This document shows, piece by piece, positions 28,227-37,433 of a stretch of DNA of 64,000 nt. The stretch comes from an uncultured Prevotellaceae bacterium (lineage in GTDB: Bacteria > Bacteroidota > Bacteroidia > Bacteroidales > Bacteroidaceae). The notes beneath the pieces are model-generated. The model had not been told where the DNA came from. It saw only the letters and a list, made by a program, of their open reading frames with translations, and did not search any database. The stretch lies in contig CAMVLT010000009.1 of assembly GCA_947168395.1 (NCBI GenBank), forward strand, positions 1 through 64,000, in the 5' to 3' direction. A program made the position numbers and the translations under genes. Numbering within the stretch: position 1 is the first letter of the stretch; each line of letters opens with the position of its first letter.

Positions 28227-29579
28227 ATGGATTTAAGTTTATTGACAGCCATCTCGCCTATTGATGGCCGCTATCGTGGAAAGACAGATGCATTGGCAGG
28301 ATACTTTTCGGAATTCGCGTTGATACGCTATCGTGTTCGCGTGGAAATAGAGTATTTCATCACTCTGTGCGAACTTCCCCTGCCGCAGTTGGAACATTTC
28401 GACCATAGCTTTTTCGAACCCCTACGTGACATTTATCGGAACTTCACACCCGCTGATGCCCAGCGAGTGAAGGACATTGAGAAAGTGACCAACCACGACG
28501 TGAAGGCCGTTGAGTACTTCATAAAGGAGCGGTTTAGTGTATGCAGCGATTCCATCGCTGCAAACTACAAGGAGTTCATTCACTTTGGTCTCACCTCCCA
28601 GGACATCAACAACACCAGTGTCCCCTTGAGCATCAAGGAGGCTTTGGAACAGGTCTACTATCCTGTCATCGAAGAACTCATTGAACAACTTCATGACTAT
28701 GCCGAGGAGTGGCGTAACGTTCCCATGCTTGCCAAGACACACGGCCAGCCAGCTTCGCCGACTCGTCTCGGTAAGGAAATTATGGTCTATGTCTACCGTC
28801 TGGAGGAGCAGTTGCGCTCATTGAAGGACACACCAGTCACTGCCAAGTTCGGTGGTGCCACAGGCAACTTCAATGCTCACCATGTGGCTTATCCACAGTA
28901 CGACTGGCGCGATTTCGGTAACCGTTTTGTCAGCGAGAAACTTGGCCTGGAGCGTGAGCAGTACACTACGCAAATCAGTAACTACGACTGGCTGGCTGCC
29001 ATCTTTGATGCCATGAAGCGTATCAACACCATTGTCATCGACCTTGACCGCGACTTCTGGATGTACATCTCCATGGATTACTTCAAGCAGAAAATCAAGG
29101 CGGGAGAAGTAGGAAGCAGTGCGATGCCTCATAAGGTAAATCCCATAGATTACGAGAATTCTGAAGGCAACCTCGGTATGGCCAATGCTATCCTGCAGTT
29201 CCTTGCTTCAAAACTCCCCGTGAGCCGTTTGCAGCGCGACCTCACTGACTCAACCGTACTCCGCAACGTCGGCGTACCTATGGGTCATGCACTCATCGCT
29301 TTCCAGTCAACTCTCAAGGGACTGCGTAAGCTCATCCTCAACGAGGCCAAGCTTCAGGAAGACCTTGACAACACGTGGGCTGTCGTGGCCGAGGGTATTC
29401 AGACCATTCTCCGCCGTGAGGCATACCCTAATCCTTACGAGGCATTGAAGGCACTGACCCGTACCAATGAGAAAATGACTGCCGAGACCATCCGTCAGTT
29501 TATCGACACCTTGGAAGTCAGTGATGCCGTTAAAGAAGAACTTCGTGCCATCACCCCTGCCACTTACACAGGAATATAA
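28227..29579 (+). CDS. purB: Adenylosuccinate lyase
   Basis: PurB catalyses two fumarate-releasing steps of purine synthesis (SAICAR to AICAR and adenylosuccinate to AMP). The 450-residue protein begins MDLSLLTAISPIDGRYRGKT, typical of the longer PurB subgroup, and contains the flexible signature loop GSSAMPHKVNPIDYENSEGN and the THGQPASPTRLGKE motif with the general-acid His. No promoter match is visible between the tRNA terminator and the ATG. Directly after the stop lies a 9-bp repeat array. Confidence 0.96.
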   Translation: MDLSLLTAISPIDGRYRGKTDALAGYFSEFALIRYRVRVEIEYFITLCELPLPQLEHFDHSFFEPLRDIYRNFTPADAQRVKDIEKVTNHDVKAVEYFIKERFSVCSDSIAANYKEFIHFGLTSQDINNTSVPLSIKEALEQVYYPVIEELIEQLHDYAEEWRNVPMLAKTHGQPASPTRLGKEIMVYVYRLEEQLRSLKDTPVTAKFGGATGNFNAHHVAYPQYDWRDFGNRFVSEKLGLEREQYTTQISNYDWLAAIFDAMKRINTIVIDLDRDFWMYISMDYFKQKIKAGEVGSSAMPHKVNPIDYENSEGNLGMANAILQFLASKLPVSRLQRDLTDSTVLRNVGVPMGHALIAFQSTLKGLRKLILNEAKLQEDLDNTWAVVAEGIQTILRREAYPNPYEALKALTRTNEKMTAETIRQFIDTLEVSDAVKEELRAITPATYTGI

Positions 29580-29612
29580 CTCATGAGTCCCATAAGCCTC
29601 ATAGGTCCCATT
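29580..29612 (-). repeat. 9-bp tandem repeat, reverse orientation, after purB
   Basis: Units CTCATGAGT, CCCATAAGC, CTCATAGGT and a partial CCCATT directly follow the purB stop codon. Read on the minus strand they are ATGGGACCT, ATGAGGCTT, ATGGGACTC, members of the CTCATGGGA family. Confidence 0.75.
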
Positions 29613-29648
29613 AAAAGAATTAACAATAAACAAAAACAATAAACAGTT

Positions 29649-31010
29649 ATGGATTTCGAGAACGAAAAGAAATTTGAAGAGAAGCCTGCTACAGAACAGA
29701 GCACTGGCAGCCGCGAGGGCTATCCACAGGCAAACAATGGTTTTCAGCGAGACTATCGTGGACGTTCACCGCGTCCCCGTATTCATACAGGACAGCGCCC
29801 TGCCTACAACAGCGACCGTCCCAGTTACAATCGCCAGGGAAATGATGAAGGCGGGTTCCGTCCAGAAGGCTTTGGAGCCGGACTGCAGAGCAGTCAGCCC
29901 CGTCAGGGCGGTTATCGCGCGCGTACCTATAATAATAATGGTGGCTACCAGCCTCGTCAGCAGGGTGGTTATGGCTACAACAGCCGTCCCAACCAGGGCG
30001 GATATGGCCAGCCTCGTCAGGGTGGCTATCGTCCTCGCTATGGTCAAGATGGTGATGAGCAGGGTTACCAGCCTCGTCAGGGTTATCAGTCCCGTCAAGG
30101 AGGCTATCGTCCCAATGGCGGTCAGGGTCGTCCCGGCTACGGCCAGGGTCGTCCCGGCAACCGTTCCTATAACAACTACAATGCTCCCCAGCGTTCCTTC
30201 AACAAGCGTACCCGCACTGACGATTATGATCCGAATGCAAAGTACAGCATGAAGAAGCGTATCGAGTACAAGGAGGTCAATTATGATCCCAACGAACCGT
30301 TACGCCTGAACAAGTTCCTCGCCAATGCTGGCGTGTGTAGCCGTCGTGAGGCCGACGAGTTTATCCAGGCTGGAGTCGTTACCGTCAACGGTCAGGTGGT
30401 TACCGAGTTGGGTACTAAGATTTTGCGTTCTGACGAAGTGCATTTCCACGACCAGCTCGTCACCCTCGAGAAGAAGGTGTACGTGCTGCTTAACAAGCCC
30501 AAGGACTACGTTACTACCAGTGACGATCCCCAGCAGCGCAAAACGGTCATGGACCTCGTCAAGAATGCTTGCCCTGAGCGCATCTATCCCGTTGGTCGAC
30601 TCGACCGCAACACGACGGGTGTCCTGCTGCTCACCAATGACGGCGACTTGGCTTCAAAGTTGACCCATCCTAAGTATCTCAAGAAGAAGATTTACCACGT
30701 CTATCTTGATAAGAATGTCACCGCCCACGACCTCCAGAAGATAGCTGTGGGTATTCAGCTTGAGGACGGCGAGGTGAAGGCCGACGACGTCCAGTATGCA
30801 GATCCTATTGACAAAAAACAGGTGGGTATTGAAATTCACTCGGGCAAGAATCGCATTGTGCGCCGTATCTTTGAGAGTCTCGGCTATAAGGTTGTCAAGC
30901 TCGATCGTGTGCAGTTTGCTGGTCTCACCAAGAAGAACCTCCGTCGTGGCGATTGGCGCTACCTCACCGAAGAGGAAGTCGACCGTCTCCGCATGGGTGC
31001 TTACGAATAA
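29649..31010 (+). CDS. 23S rRNA pseudouridine synthase (RluB family) with long disordered N-terminus
   Basis: 453 residues in two halves. Residues ~1-200 are low complexity, rich in Gly, Arg, Gln, Tyr and Asn with repeated QPRQGGY / RPGYGQG phrases, and are presumably disordered. Residues ~215-270 are an S4 RNA-binding domain (LRLNKFLANAGVCSRREADE). The RsuA/RluB catalytic domain follows, with the catalytic Asp in GRLDRNTTGVLLLTNDGDLA. RluB-type enzymes modify 23S rRNA near the peptidyl transferase centre; the exact target here is inferred. RGG/RGY-rich tails can bind RNA nonspecifically. Upstream is an AT-rich leader without a clear promoter; asnS follows 21 bp downstream. Confidence 0.9.
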   Translation: MDFENEKKFEEKPATEQSTGSREGYPQANNGFQRDYRGRSPRPRIHTGQRPAYNSDRPSYNRQGNDEGGFRPEGFGAGLQSSQPRQGGYRARTYNNNGGYQPRQQGGYGYNSRPNQGGYGQPRQGGYRPRYGQDGDEQGYQPRQGYQSRQGGYRPNGGQGRPGYGQGRPGNRSYNNYNAPQRSFNKRTRTDDYDPNAKYSMKKRIEYKEVNYDPNEPLRLNKFLANAGVCSRREADEFIQAGVVTVNGQVVTELGTKILRSDEVHFHDQLVTLEKKVYVLLNKPKDYVTTSDDPQQRKTVMDLVKNACPERIYPVGRLDRNTTGVLLLTNDGDLASKLTHPKYLKKKIYHVYLDKNVTAHDLQKIAVGIQLEDGEVKADDVQYADPIDKKQVGIEIHSGKNRIVRRIFESLGYKVVKLDRVQFAGLTKKNLRRGDWRYLTEEEVDRLRMGAYE

Positions 31011-31031
31011 TTTTATTGCCCCTAAAGTAAT

Positions 31032-32471
31032 ATGAATAGAACAAAGATAGTAGACATACTGAAGTCTACGGATTATGGCAAAGAAGTCTGTGTGAAGGGT
31101 TGGGTACGTACTCACCGCTCTTCCAAGGCTGTTGATTTCATCGCCCTCAACGACGGTTCCACCATCAAGAATGTGCAGATTGTTGTTGACCCGACAAAGT
31201 TTGACGAAGAATTGCTGAAGCAGATTACCACCGGCTCCTGCATTTGCGCCGTTGGTGTACTGGTTGAGAGCCAGGGCGCTGGACAGAGTAGCGAGATTCA
31301 GGCAACGACACTGGAAATCTATGGTCTCTGCGATAACACTTATCCTATGCAGAAGAAAGGACAGTCGTTCGAGGTGATGCGTAAAAACGCCCATCTGCGT
31401 TTACGCACCAACACTTTCGGTGCTGTCATGCGTATACGCCACAACATGGCAATGGCTATTCATACCTATTTCCATGAGCATGGCTTCTTCTATTTCCATA
31501 CGCCACTCATCACTGCCAGCGACTGCGAGGGTGCTGGCAATATGTTCCAGGTGACCACCAAGAATCTGTATGACCTGAAGAAAGACGAACAGGGAAAGAT
31601 TATCTACGACGATGACTTTTTCGGTGAGCAGACCTCGCTCACGGTTTCTGGTCAGCTCGAAGGCGAGTTGGGTGCTACGGCACTTGGAGCCATCTATACC
31701 TTCGGCCCCACCTTCCGTGCCGAGAACAGCAATACTCCCCGTCACCTCGCTGAGTTTTGGATGATAGAGCCTGAAGTGGCCTTCCTCGACCAGGAGGGAC
31801 TGATGGATTTGGAAGAGGACTTTATTAAGTACTGCGTCCGCTGGGCGCTCGACAACTGCAAGGACGACCTGCAGTTCCTCAACCAGATGATTGACAAGAC
31901 GCTTATAGCACGTCTCGAGAGTGTGCTTCAGGATAGCTTTGTCCGCTTGCCTTATACCAAGGGTATTGAGATCCTGCAGGAGGCTATCAAGAATGGTCGC
32001 AAGTTTGAGTTCCCCTGCAACTGGGGCGATGACCTTGCTTCCGAGCACGAGCGCTACCTCGTCGAAGAGCACTTCAAGAAGCCCGTCATCATGACCGATT
32101 ACCCCACCGCCATCAAGGCCTTCTACATGAAGCAGAATGAGGCCAATGAGGCGAATGGGTCCATTGGATATGAAGGTTGCGTGGCACCTGGTCCCACCAT
32201 GCAAGGAACCGATGTCCTGTTCCCGCAAATCGGTGAAATCATTGGCGGTTCTGTCCGTGAGGCAAGCTACGATAAGTTGATGGCCGAGATTAACCGCCGA
32301 GGCATGGAAACCGACAAGCTTTGGTGGTATCTTGATACCCGCCGTTACGGTTCATGCCCCCATGCAGGTTTTGGCCTCGGTTTCGAGCGCCTCATCCTCT
32401 TCGTTACCGGCATGCAGAACATCCGTGACGTTATCCCCTTCCCGCGTACTCCAAAATCGGCAGAATTCTAA
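31032..32471 (+). CDS. asnS: Asparaginyl-tRNA synthetase with an in-frame repeat insertion
   Basis: A 479-residue class IIb synthetase. The anticodon-binding OB fold is at the N-terminus ([20 protein letters not shown]), motif 2 is in [22 protein letters not shown], and motif 3 is [16 protein letters not shown]. In most AsnRS the segment after FYMK is a short loop (about N-x-D-G-K-T-V-x-A-x-D-V-L). Here that segment reads [15 protein letters not shown] and then [15 protein letters not shown], roughly 13-15 residues longer, encoded by 9-bp repeats at 32137-32172. A hairpin terminator follows the stop. Confidence 0.95.
   Translation: MNRTKIVDILKSTDYGKEVCVKGWVRTHRSSKAVDFIALNDGSTIKNVQIVVDPTKFDEELLKQITTGSCICAVGVLVESQGAGQSSEIQATTLEIYGLCDNTYPMQKKGQSFEVMRKNAHLRLRTNTFGAVMRIRHNMAMAIHTYFHEHGFFYFHTPLITASDCEGAGNMFQVTTKNLYDLKKDEQGKIIYDDDFFGEQTSLTVSGQLEGELGATALGAIYTFGPTFRAENSNTPRHLAEFWMIEPEVAFLDQEGLMDLEEDFIKYCVRWALDNCKDDLQFLNQMIDKTLIARLESVLQDSFVRLPYTKGIEILQEAIKNGRKFEFPCNWGDDLASEHERYLVEEHFKKPVIMTDYPTAIKAFYMKQNEANEANGSIGYEGCVAPGPTMQGTDVLFPQIGEIIGGSVREASYDKLMAEINRRGMETDKLWWYLDTRRYGSCPHAGFGLGFERLILFVTGMQNIRDVIPFPRTPKSAEF
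32137..32172 (-). repeat. 9-bp repeats inside asnS
   Basis: ATGAGGCCA, ATGAGGCGA, ATGGGTCCA and a degenerate TTGGATATG lie in tandem with a 9-bp period. On the minus strand they resemble the CTCATGGGA family (for example TGGCCTCAT), and they coincide with the atypical loop of AsnRS. Confidence 0.65.
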
Positions 32472-32472
32472 T

Positions 32473-32505
32473 AAGAATGGTGACATTCGCAGTCACCATT
32501 CTTTC
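32473..32505 (+). terminator. Intrinsic terminator after asnS
   Basis: A 12-bp stem AAGAATGGTGAC/GTCACCATTCTT (32473-32484, 32492-32503) with a 7-nt loop ends in a short T-run. Confidence 0.85.
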
Positions 32506-32622
32506 TGCGCTTAAATCGCAGTTTCGGCCATAAAGCAAGCCCTAAGAGGGATGGAATAATAGTTTTTTACCACATTTTCAAAAAAAAACTTAAAATTATT
32601 TGCACGGAAACGAAAATATAGC

Positions 32623-32630
32623 TATATTTG
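32623..32630 (+). promoter_or_regulatory. Promoter of the collagen-like lipoprotein gene
   Basis: TATATTTG followed by CAC. A TTTG at 32599-32602, 20 bp upstream, matches the -33 element. The predicted transcript has a 5' leader of about 115 nt with no recognised riboswitch. Confidence 0.8.
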
Positions 32631-32752
32631 CACCCAAAAGTCGTGTCTCCCCGAAAAAGGCGCGAGTATGCGTCTGAAAGAATGGGCGCTGTAAGTGTAG
32701 AGAAAATGCGTAACAACAATTATACTCTTTTATTAATTTAATTTTTAATCGT

Positions 32753-35700
32753 ATGAAAAAAAGATTAATTGGTTCACTGCTGTTCGGAGCACTTGTTGCT
32801 TCGACAGGAACGTTTGTGTCTTGTACGAATTACGATGACGATTTTGCTGATCTGAGGACTGAAATCAAGGCTCAGCAGGATCTGATCGCACAGCTGCAGG
32901 ACAAGGTCAAGAATGGTGACGTTATTCAGAGCGTTACACCTATCTCTGGCGGTATTCTCGTTACTCTGAGTGACGGTTCTACCTATTCTATTGTTAACGG
33001 TAAGGATGGCCTGAACGGAAAGGATGGTCTGAACGGTGTTGACGGTCTGAATGGTAAGGACGGCCAGGACGGTAAGGACGGCCAGAACGGTAAGGACGGC
33101 CAGGATGGTAAGGACGGTGTTGATGGCCAGAACGGTGTTGTCTGGGAAATCGATGCTGAGACCGGTTACTGGAAGAGAGACGGCGTACTGACAGAGTACA
33201 AGGCTGTTGGTATCGACGGCACCAGTGCTGTTACTCCTACTATTGACATTGTTGATGGCTATTGGGTAATCAATGGCCAGAACACTGGCGTGAAGGCTGT
33301 TGGTGTTGACGGTAAGGACGGTCTGAATGGTCAGGACGGCAAGGACGGCCAGGACGGTAAGGACGGCGTTGACGGTAAGGACGGCCAGGATGGTAAGGAC
33401 GGCGTTGACGGTAAAGACGGTAAGGACGGCGTTGATGGCCAGGACGGTAAGGACGGTCAGAACGGTAAGGATGGCCTGACTCCTGAAATTGAAATCAACG
33501 CTGAGGGTTACTGGGTAATCAACGGTGTGACCTCCAATGTCAAGGCTCAGGGTCGTGACGGTAAGGACGGCGTTAACGGTAAGGACGGTCTGCCCGGTCT
33601 CACTGGCGATGCTGGTCAGAACGGTCAGAATGGTTACTACTATGTACCCAATACTGAGACTGGTTGCTTCGACATCTATATGGATGGTGTTAAGATTGCA
33701 GAGACTGAGATTGGTTACATGGCAACGGGTGCTGTTACCGCAGTGCTGGATCAGCAGAACCTCTCTGTTTATGGCCTGAACGCTGGTGATGTCCAGGTTT
33801 GCTTGGCAGGCTATCTCCGTAGTCTCGTGTTCAAGCCCTATCTCTACCTCGATGGTATCGAGACGATTGAATATCCTTATATCAGTGATTCTGTTCTTCA
33901 GCTTTTGCCTCAGGCTCCTCAGGTACAGCGTACCCGTGACGATGTAAAGCAGACCATTTCTAATGGTAAGTCAAAGTATAGCGGTGACCGTGTTGAGTTC
34001 AAGAACTGGGTAGCTGATCAGTATCCAAATCAGCCTAAGGACTTCTATAGAACTCCTGTTGAGGGTTGGTTCTTCTATCCCACTATTGGTGTTGAATATC
34101 ACATGAATCCTGCAAATGCAGATGTTGAGTATAGCGATGTCGCTGGTTATAGCGTGTTGAGTCCGGATGTGCTTTATTTCAACACTCGTGCAATTCCTTC
34201 TGGTGTTACCGTTACGTCTCCTGAAAAGGGATTCGCTGCTTGGGGCAAGTATACTGGCTCTAAGTTCGCAACTTCCAACAAGGGTATTGTTACTGCAGGT
34301 TTGAAGGTTACTGGTGCTGAAAAGATTAACTATTATCCCACTGATAATGCAGACAATCAGAATGACATTACTGTTGCTCTGCAGATTAATTCTAAGACCA
34401 GTGATGGCAAGGCTGATCCTATCACATCAGACTATGCTCTGATTAAGCCCACCAAGATTTGGCTTGAAGGTCTGGTATGGACAAAGAATCCTACCTATAA
34501 GAAGGGTGGTAAGACTCGTACTGGTGATGAGCTTGGTATGATTGATCAGAAGAAAGTTCACGTTTGGGATTCTCCCGAGGAGGCTATCATGGACGAGGAC
34601 GGTGCTGCTCTCGAGCTTTACTGGAACGATGAAGATGGTATAAATATTAGCGAGTGGCTTGGTATCCACTATGTGTATGAGGATTTGAAGACTCGTAAGT
34701 GGAAGACTGGTACATGGAAGTTCGGTCAGGAGACTCCTTGGGGTCTGCACTATGAGTTCAATTTGGTTGATTACTTCATTGATACCAATAAGACTCGTGA
34801 TTCTCGTTATGCTGATTGGGGTCCGATTAATGGCAAGACTGCAGCTGCTCAGAATAAGGGTCAGCTTGTCGCACGTAACGTGAAGGCTTCTGGTGATAAT
34901 GATTGGGAAGGTTATACCATTGAGGAGCAGTCTGAGACTTCTGTAGACCGTGAGCCGCTGGTTCAGGTTCTCGTGAAGAGTGCAGATGGTAAGGTTATCA
35001 TGGACGGCTATATTCTTGTCCACATTTCTGGAACTCCTGATGTTGAGCCCGACAATATTGAGATTGCAAATCTGCCTCTTGAGGATGTTAAGCACTTCGA
35101 CCTTTGCGATAGCGAGGACGACTGGGTATTCGAGGTTGACTGGGCAGAGTTCTCCGACTATGGTTTGACTCAGACCCTTAACAATATGACCAAGGAGTAC
35201 TTCGATGCTAACTATGAGGCTGACATTAAGAATGCTAACGCTGATGTAACTTCTACTGGTGACCCGGTTCACTACCTCTACATCTACAAGAAGTTTACTA
35301 AGAACGGCAATGATACTCCTGAAAATATGACAGTTGATAGGCTGGGTACTGTTAAGTACTATCCTAACTGGCTTGGTACAACTAACCACAGAATCCAGTG
35401 GTATCTCAGCACTGAGGAGTGGGAAGAGCTGACGCATGATCAGAACCTGCCGCGTACAGAGGTTCGCTATGTACGTTTCAAGGAGAAGGAAGGCGTAAGC
35501 CCGCGTCCGAAGTATCCGTACATCTATGTGAAGATGACTCTGCGTGTTGATCGTAAGATTAATGCTGATAAGTTCGGTACCAAGAACAAGAACTACTGGT
35601 TCGACCTGGATGGTAAGGATGGTCAGCTTCTGAGCAAGTCTTCTGATATGCAGGCTGTGATTTACGACATTCGTGAGCCGCGCGACTACTTCTATGCAAA

Positions 35701-36796
35701 TGAGTTCAGTGGTCGTATCCGTTCTACTCTGCTTGCTATCAATGGTGTTAATATCGAGAATACTGGTGGTAAGGCTACTGCAGCTAATCCGGCCCACAAG
35801 TACTATTTCCTGCCTGAGGTTAGAACTATCAATACTCAGTATGGAACTTATACTTTGACTCCGCAGAGCTCAGCTTCTGATAAGGACTGGAATCAGATGT
35901 ACTGCATGTATCTCAATGATACCCATAAGTATACTAATGTAGATGCTATGAAGAAGCTTCTTGATGCTTGTGCTATCAACGTTGGTAAGGGTATGTTCAA
36001 CAATGTTAGTTACTATGCAGTTAAGGGAGGCAGCTATACTAAGATTGCAAGTCTGAATCCTGAGACTGGCGTTATCACTCTTATTAATAATGATGCTACT
36101 AAGGCTGTTCTGAATGCTGTTGGTTATGTAATGCCTGAATATGATGCTGATATGAAGAAGCTGAAGCAGGCTAATATCCTGACTGAATTGACAGCATGGC
36201 TGGGTATCATTGCAAACAACGGTTGCGATGTTGCTGTTAAGGTCAACGAGGGTGAGATGCTTACCAGTTGGCAGCGTCCTATTAACCTTGATGAGACTAA
36301 GATTAAGGTTGCAGTGGATGCTAATACAAATGGTAATACTATTTATCTGATTGACTACCTGAAGCTGTTTGACTGGCGTGGTCCTAAAGCAGGTTATATG
36401 TGGGGCAACCAGACTTGGTTCTGGGCTTACTACATGGTTAAGTCTATTACTGTTGATATGACTCCTGCTAATGTGAAGACTAATATGCACAGCAATACTA
36501 TGCAGCCGCTGAGCACTATAACAACTCAGGCTCACCTGACGAACTTGAATGGTAGTAATGGTGCTGTTACTTACAACTTCTGGAATGCTATTTCTGGATT
36601 CAACTCTGCTGCCAAGAATGACGATATTGTTAAATTGATGAAGAACAGTAAGGAACTCTTCGGTGGATTCTATTATGAGAATAACGGTGACAACGTTCAG
36701 GAGTTTGATGTTGAGATACCTATCACTATCGAGTATGAGTGGGGTAAGTTCAAGCAGACTATTACCTGGCACATTGACCGCACCATTCTTCACTAA
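32753..36796 (+). CDS. DUF4988-like surface lipoprotein with collagen-like Gly-X-Y repeats
   Basis: A 1347-residue secreted protein with lipoprotein signal (MKKRLIGSLLFGALVASTG, then FVSC lipobox). A short coiled-coil-like segment (DDFADLRTEIKAQQDLIAQL) precedes three blocks of Gly-X-Y triplets such as GKDGLNGKDGQDGKDGQNG, at residues ~83-128, ~184-245 and ~268-295. Between them are short units ending YWVINGQNTGVKA, the DUF4988 style. The remaining ~1000 residues have no obvious domain I recognise; they are rich in Tyr, Trp and Asp and may be beta-rich. Its codon third positions are T-rich compared with neighbours. Likely a cell-surface adhesin or structural protein; function unknown. No partner SusC/D is adjacent. 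Confidence 0.8.
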   Translation: MKKRLIGSLLFGALVASTGTFVSCTNYDDDFADLRTEIKAQQDLIAQLQDKVKNGDVIQSVTPISGGILVTLSDGSTYSIVNGKDGLNGKDGLNGVDGLNGKDGQDGKDGQNGKDGQDGKDGVDGQNGVVWEIDAETGYWKRDGVLTEYKAVGIDGTSAVTPTIDIVDGYWVINGQNTGVKAVGVDGKDGLNGQDGKDGQDGKDGVDGKDGQDGKDGVDGKDGKDGVDGQDGKDGQNGKDGLTPEIEINAEGYWVINGVTSNVKAQGRDGKDGVNGKDGLPGLTGDAGQNGQNGYYYVPNTETGCFDIYMDGVKIAETEIGYMATGAVTAVLDQQNLSVYGLNAGDVQVCLAGYLRSLVFKPYLYLDGIETIEYPYISDSVLQLLPQAPQVQRTRDDVKQTISNGKSKYSGDRVEFKNWVADQYPNQPKDFYRTPVEGWFFYPTIGVEYHMNPANADVEYSDVAGYSVLSPDVLYFNTRAIPSGVTVTSPEKGFAAWGKYTGSKFATSNKGIVTAGLKVTGAEKINYYPTDNADNQNDITVALQINSKTSDGKADPITSDYALIKPTKIWLEGLVWTKNPTYKKGGKTRTGDELGMIDQKKVHVWDSPEEAIMDEDGAALELYWNDEDGINISEWLGIHYVYEDLKTRKWKTGTWKFGQETPWGLHYEFNLVDYFIDTNKTRDSRYADWGPINGKTAAAQNKGQLVARNVKASGDNDWEGYTIEEQSETSVDREPLVQVLVKSADGKVIMDGYILVHISGTPDVEPDNIEIANLPLEDVKHFDLCDSEDDWVFEVDWAEFSDYGLTQTLNNMTKEYFDANYEADIKNANADVTSTGDPVHYLYIYKKFTKNGNDTPENMTVDRLGTVKYYPNWLGTTNHRIQWYLSTEEWEELTHDQNLPRTEVRYVRFKEKEGVSPRPKYPYIYVKMTLRVDRKINADKFGTKNKNYWFDLDGKDGQLLSKSSDMQAVIYDIREPRDYFYANEFSGRIRSTLLAINGVNIENTGGKATAANPAHKYYFLPEVRTINTQYGTYTLTPQSSASDKDWNQMYCMYLNDTHKYTNVDAMKKLLDACAINVGKGMFNNVSYYAVKGGSYTKIASLNPETGVITLINNDATKAVLNAVGYVMPEYDADMKKLKQANILTELTAWLGIIANNGCDVAVKVNEGEMLTSWQRPINLDETKIKVAVDANTNGNTIYLIDYLKLFDWRGPKAGYMWGNQTWFWAYYMVKSITVDMTPANVKTNMHSNTMQPLSTITTQAHLTNLNGSNGAVTYNFWNAISGFNSAAKNDDIVKLMKNSKELFGGFYYENNGDNVQEFDVEIPITIEYEWGKFKQTITWHIDRTILH

Positions 36797-36847
36797 TCTC
36801 TGAGTATTAGAAATAGTTATTATATAAATTATTTAAAGCTCTAAATG

Positions 36848-36887
36848 GAGAGTGTGTCCCGAAAAGAGCGGGCACACTCTCTTTTTT
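36848..36887 (+). terminator. Intrinsic terminator after the collagen-like gene
   Basis: Stem GAGAGTGTGTCCCG / CGGGCACACTCTC (13 pairs with one bulged T) around AAAAGAG, followed by six T. Confidence 0.9.
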
Positions 36888-36903
36888 ACTTTAATTGTCA
36901 GAT

Positions 36904-37407
36904 ATGAAAACATTTTATTCATTAGTATTAGTTGTTTTTGCATGTTCCTTGTTTACGTGTTGTAAGAGTGATAAGCCTAAGACACGTATTGATATGGTAG
37001 AAGAGTTTCGCTCAGGATTAACAAACGATGATTCTATAACTGTAGTCCGTATGTGTGATAATGCCATGGACATGTTGATGAACAAGCAATATGACGAGGT
37101 GCTTGCTTCGCTCCATGAATATTCCGACTCAACCAAGGAAGTGAAACCGCTTAGTCCACAAACTGCTGAGAAGTATCTCCGTAAGTTTAAAATGTTCCCT
37201 GTAATGCGCTACGAGCGTAAATATTTCTCGTTTCAGCTTGAAGGATGCAACGATGTGAAGTATGATGTGATTTTTGCTTCTGCCAAAGATGCTGGTATTG
37301 ATAAACCTGCTGTTATAGGTTATATGTTCAACCCTGTTAAGGTTGATGGAGAATGGTATCTTTGTGTGAAAACAGAGAATGATTTTTACGACGTAACAAA
37401 ACAATAA
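36904..37407 (+). CDS. Small lipoprotein of unknown function
   Basis: 167 residues from ATG 36904 (an in-frame TTG at 36895 is less likely). Signal MKTFYSLVLVVFACSLFTCC gives tandem Cys, with the lipid-modified cysteine probably the first or second, then KSDKPKTRIDMVEEF. The mature part has helices (MVEEFRSGLTNDDS, NAMDMLMNKQYDEVLASLHE) and a C-terminal beta part ending GEWYLCVKTENDFYDVTKQ. I do not recognise a family. It lies between two very large surface-protein genes and has AT-rich codon use like the start of the following gene, which begins 27 bp downstream. Confidence 0.75.
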   Translation: MKTFYSLVLVVFACSLFTCCKSDKPKTRIDMVEEFRSGLTNDDSITVVRMCDNAMDMLMNKQYDEVLASLHEYSDSTKEVKPLSPQTAEKYLRKFKMFPVMRYERKYFSFQLEGCNDVKYDVIFASAKDAGIDKPAVIGYMFNPVKVDGEWYLCVKTENDFYDVTKQ

Positions 37408-37433
37408 ACTCAACAATATAATCGCATAATTTT

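Noticed and set aside
32640..32752. Riboswitch in the leader of the collagen-like gene
   Set aside because: The leader is ~115 nt, but no known riboswitch core or convincing terminator/antiterminator pair was seen.
34427..36793. Long minus-strand open frames (456 and 307 codons) opposite the collagen-like gene
   Set aside because: They are antisense shadows caused by the skewed codon use of the plus-strand gene; their translations show no domains and there is no promoter or ribosome site.
36797..36903. Additional small gene between the collagen-like gene and the lipoprotein
   Set aside because: Only a terminator hairpin and AT-rich sequence are present, with no open frame of note.
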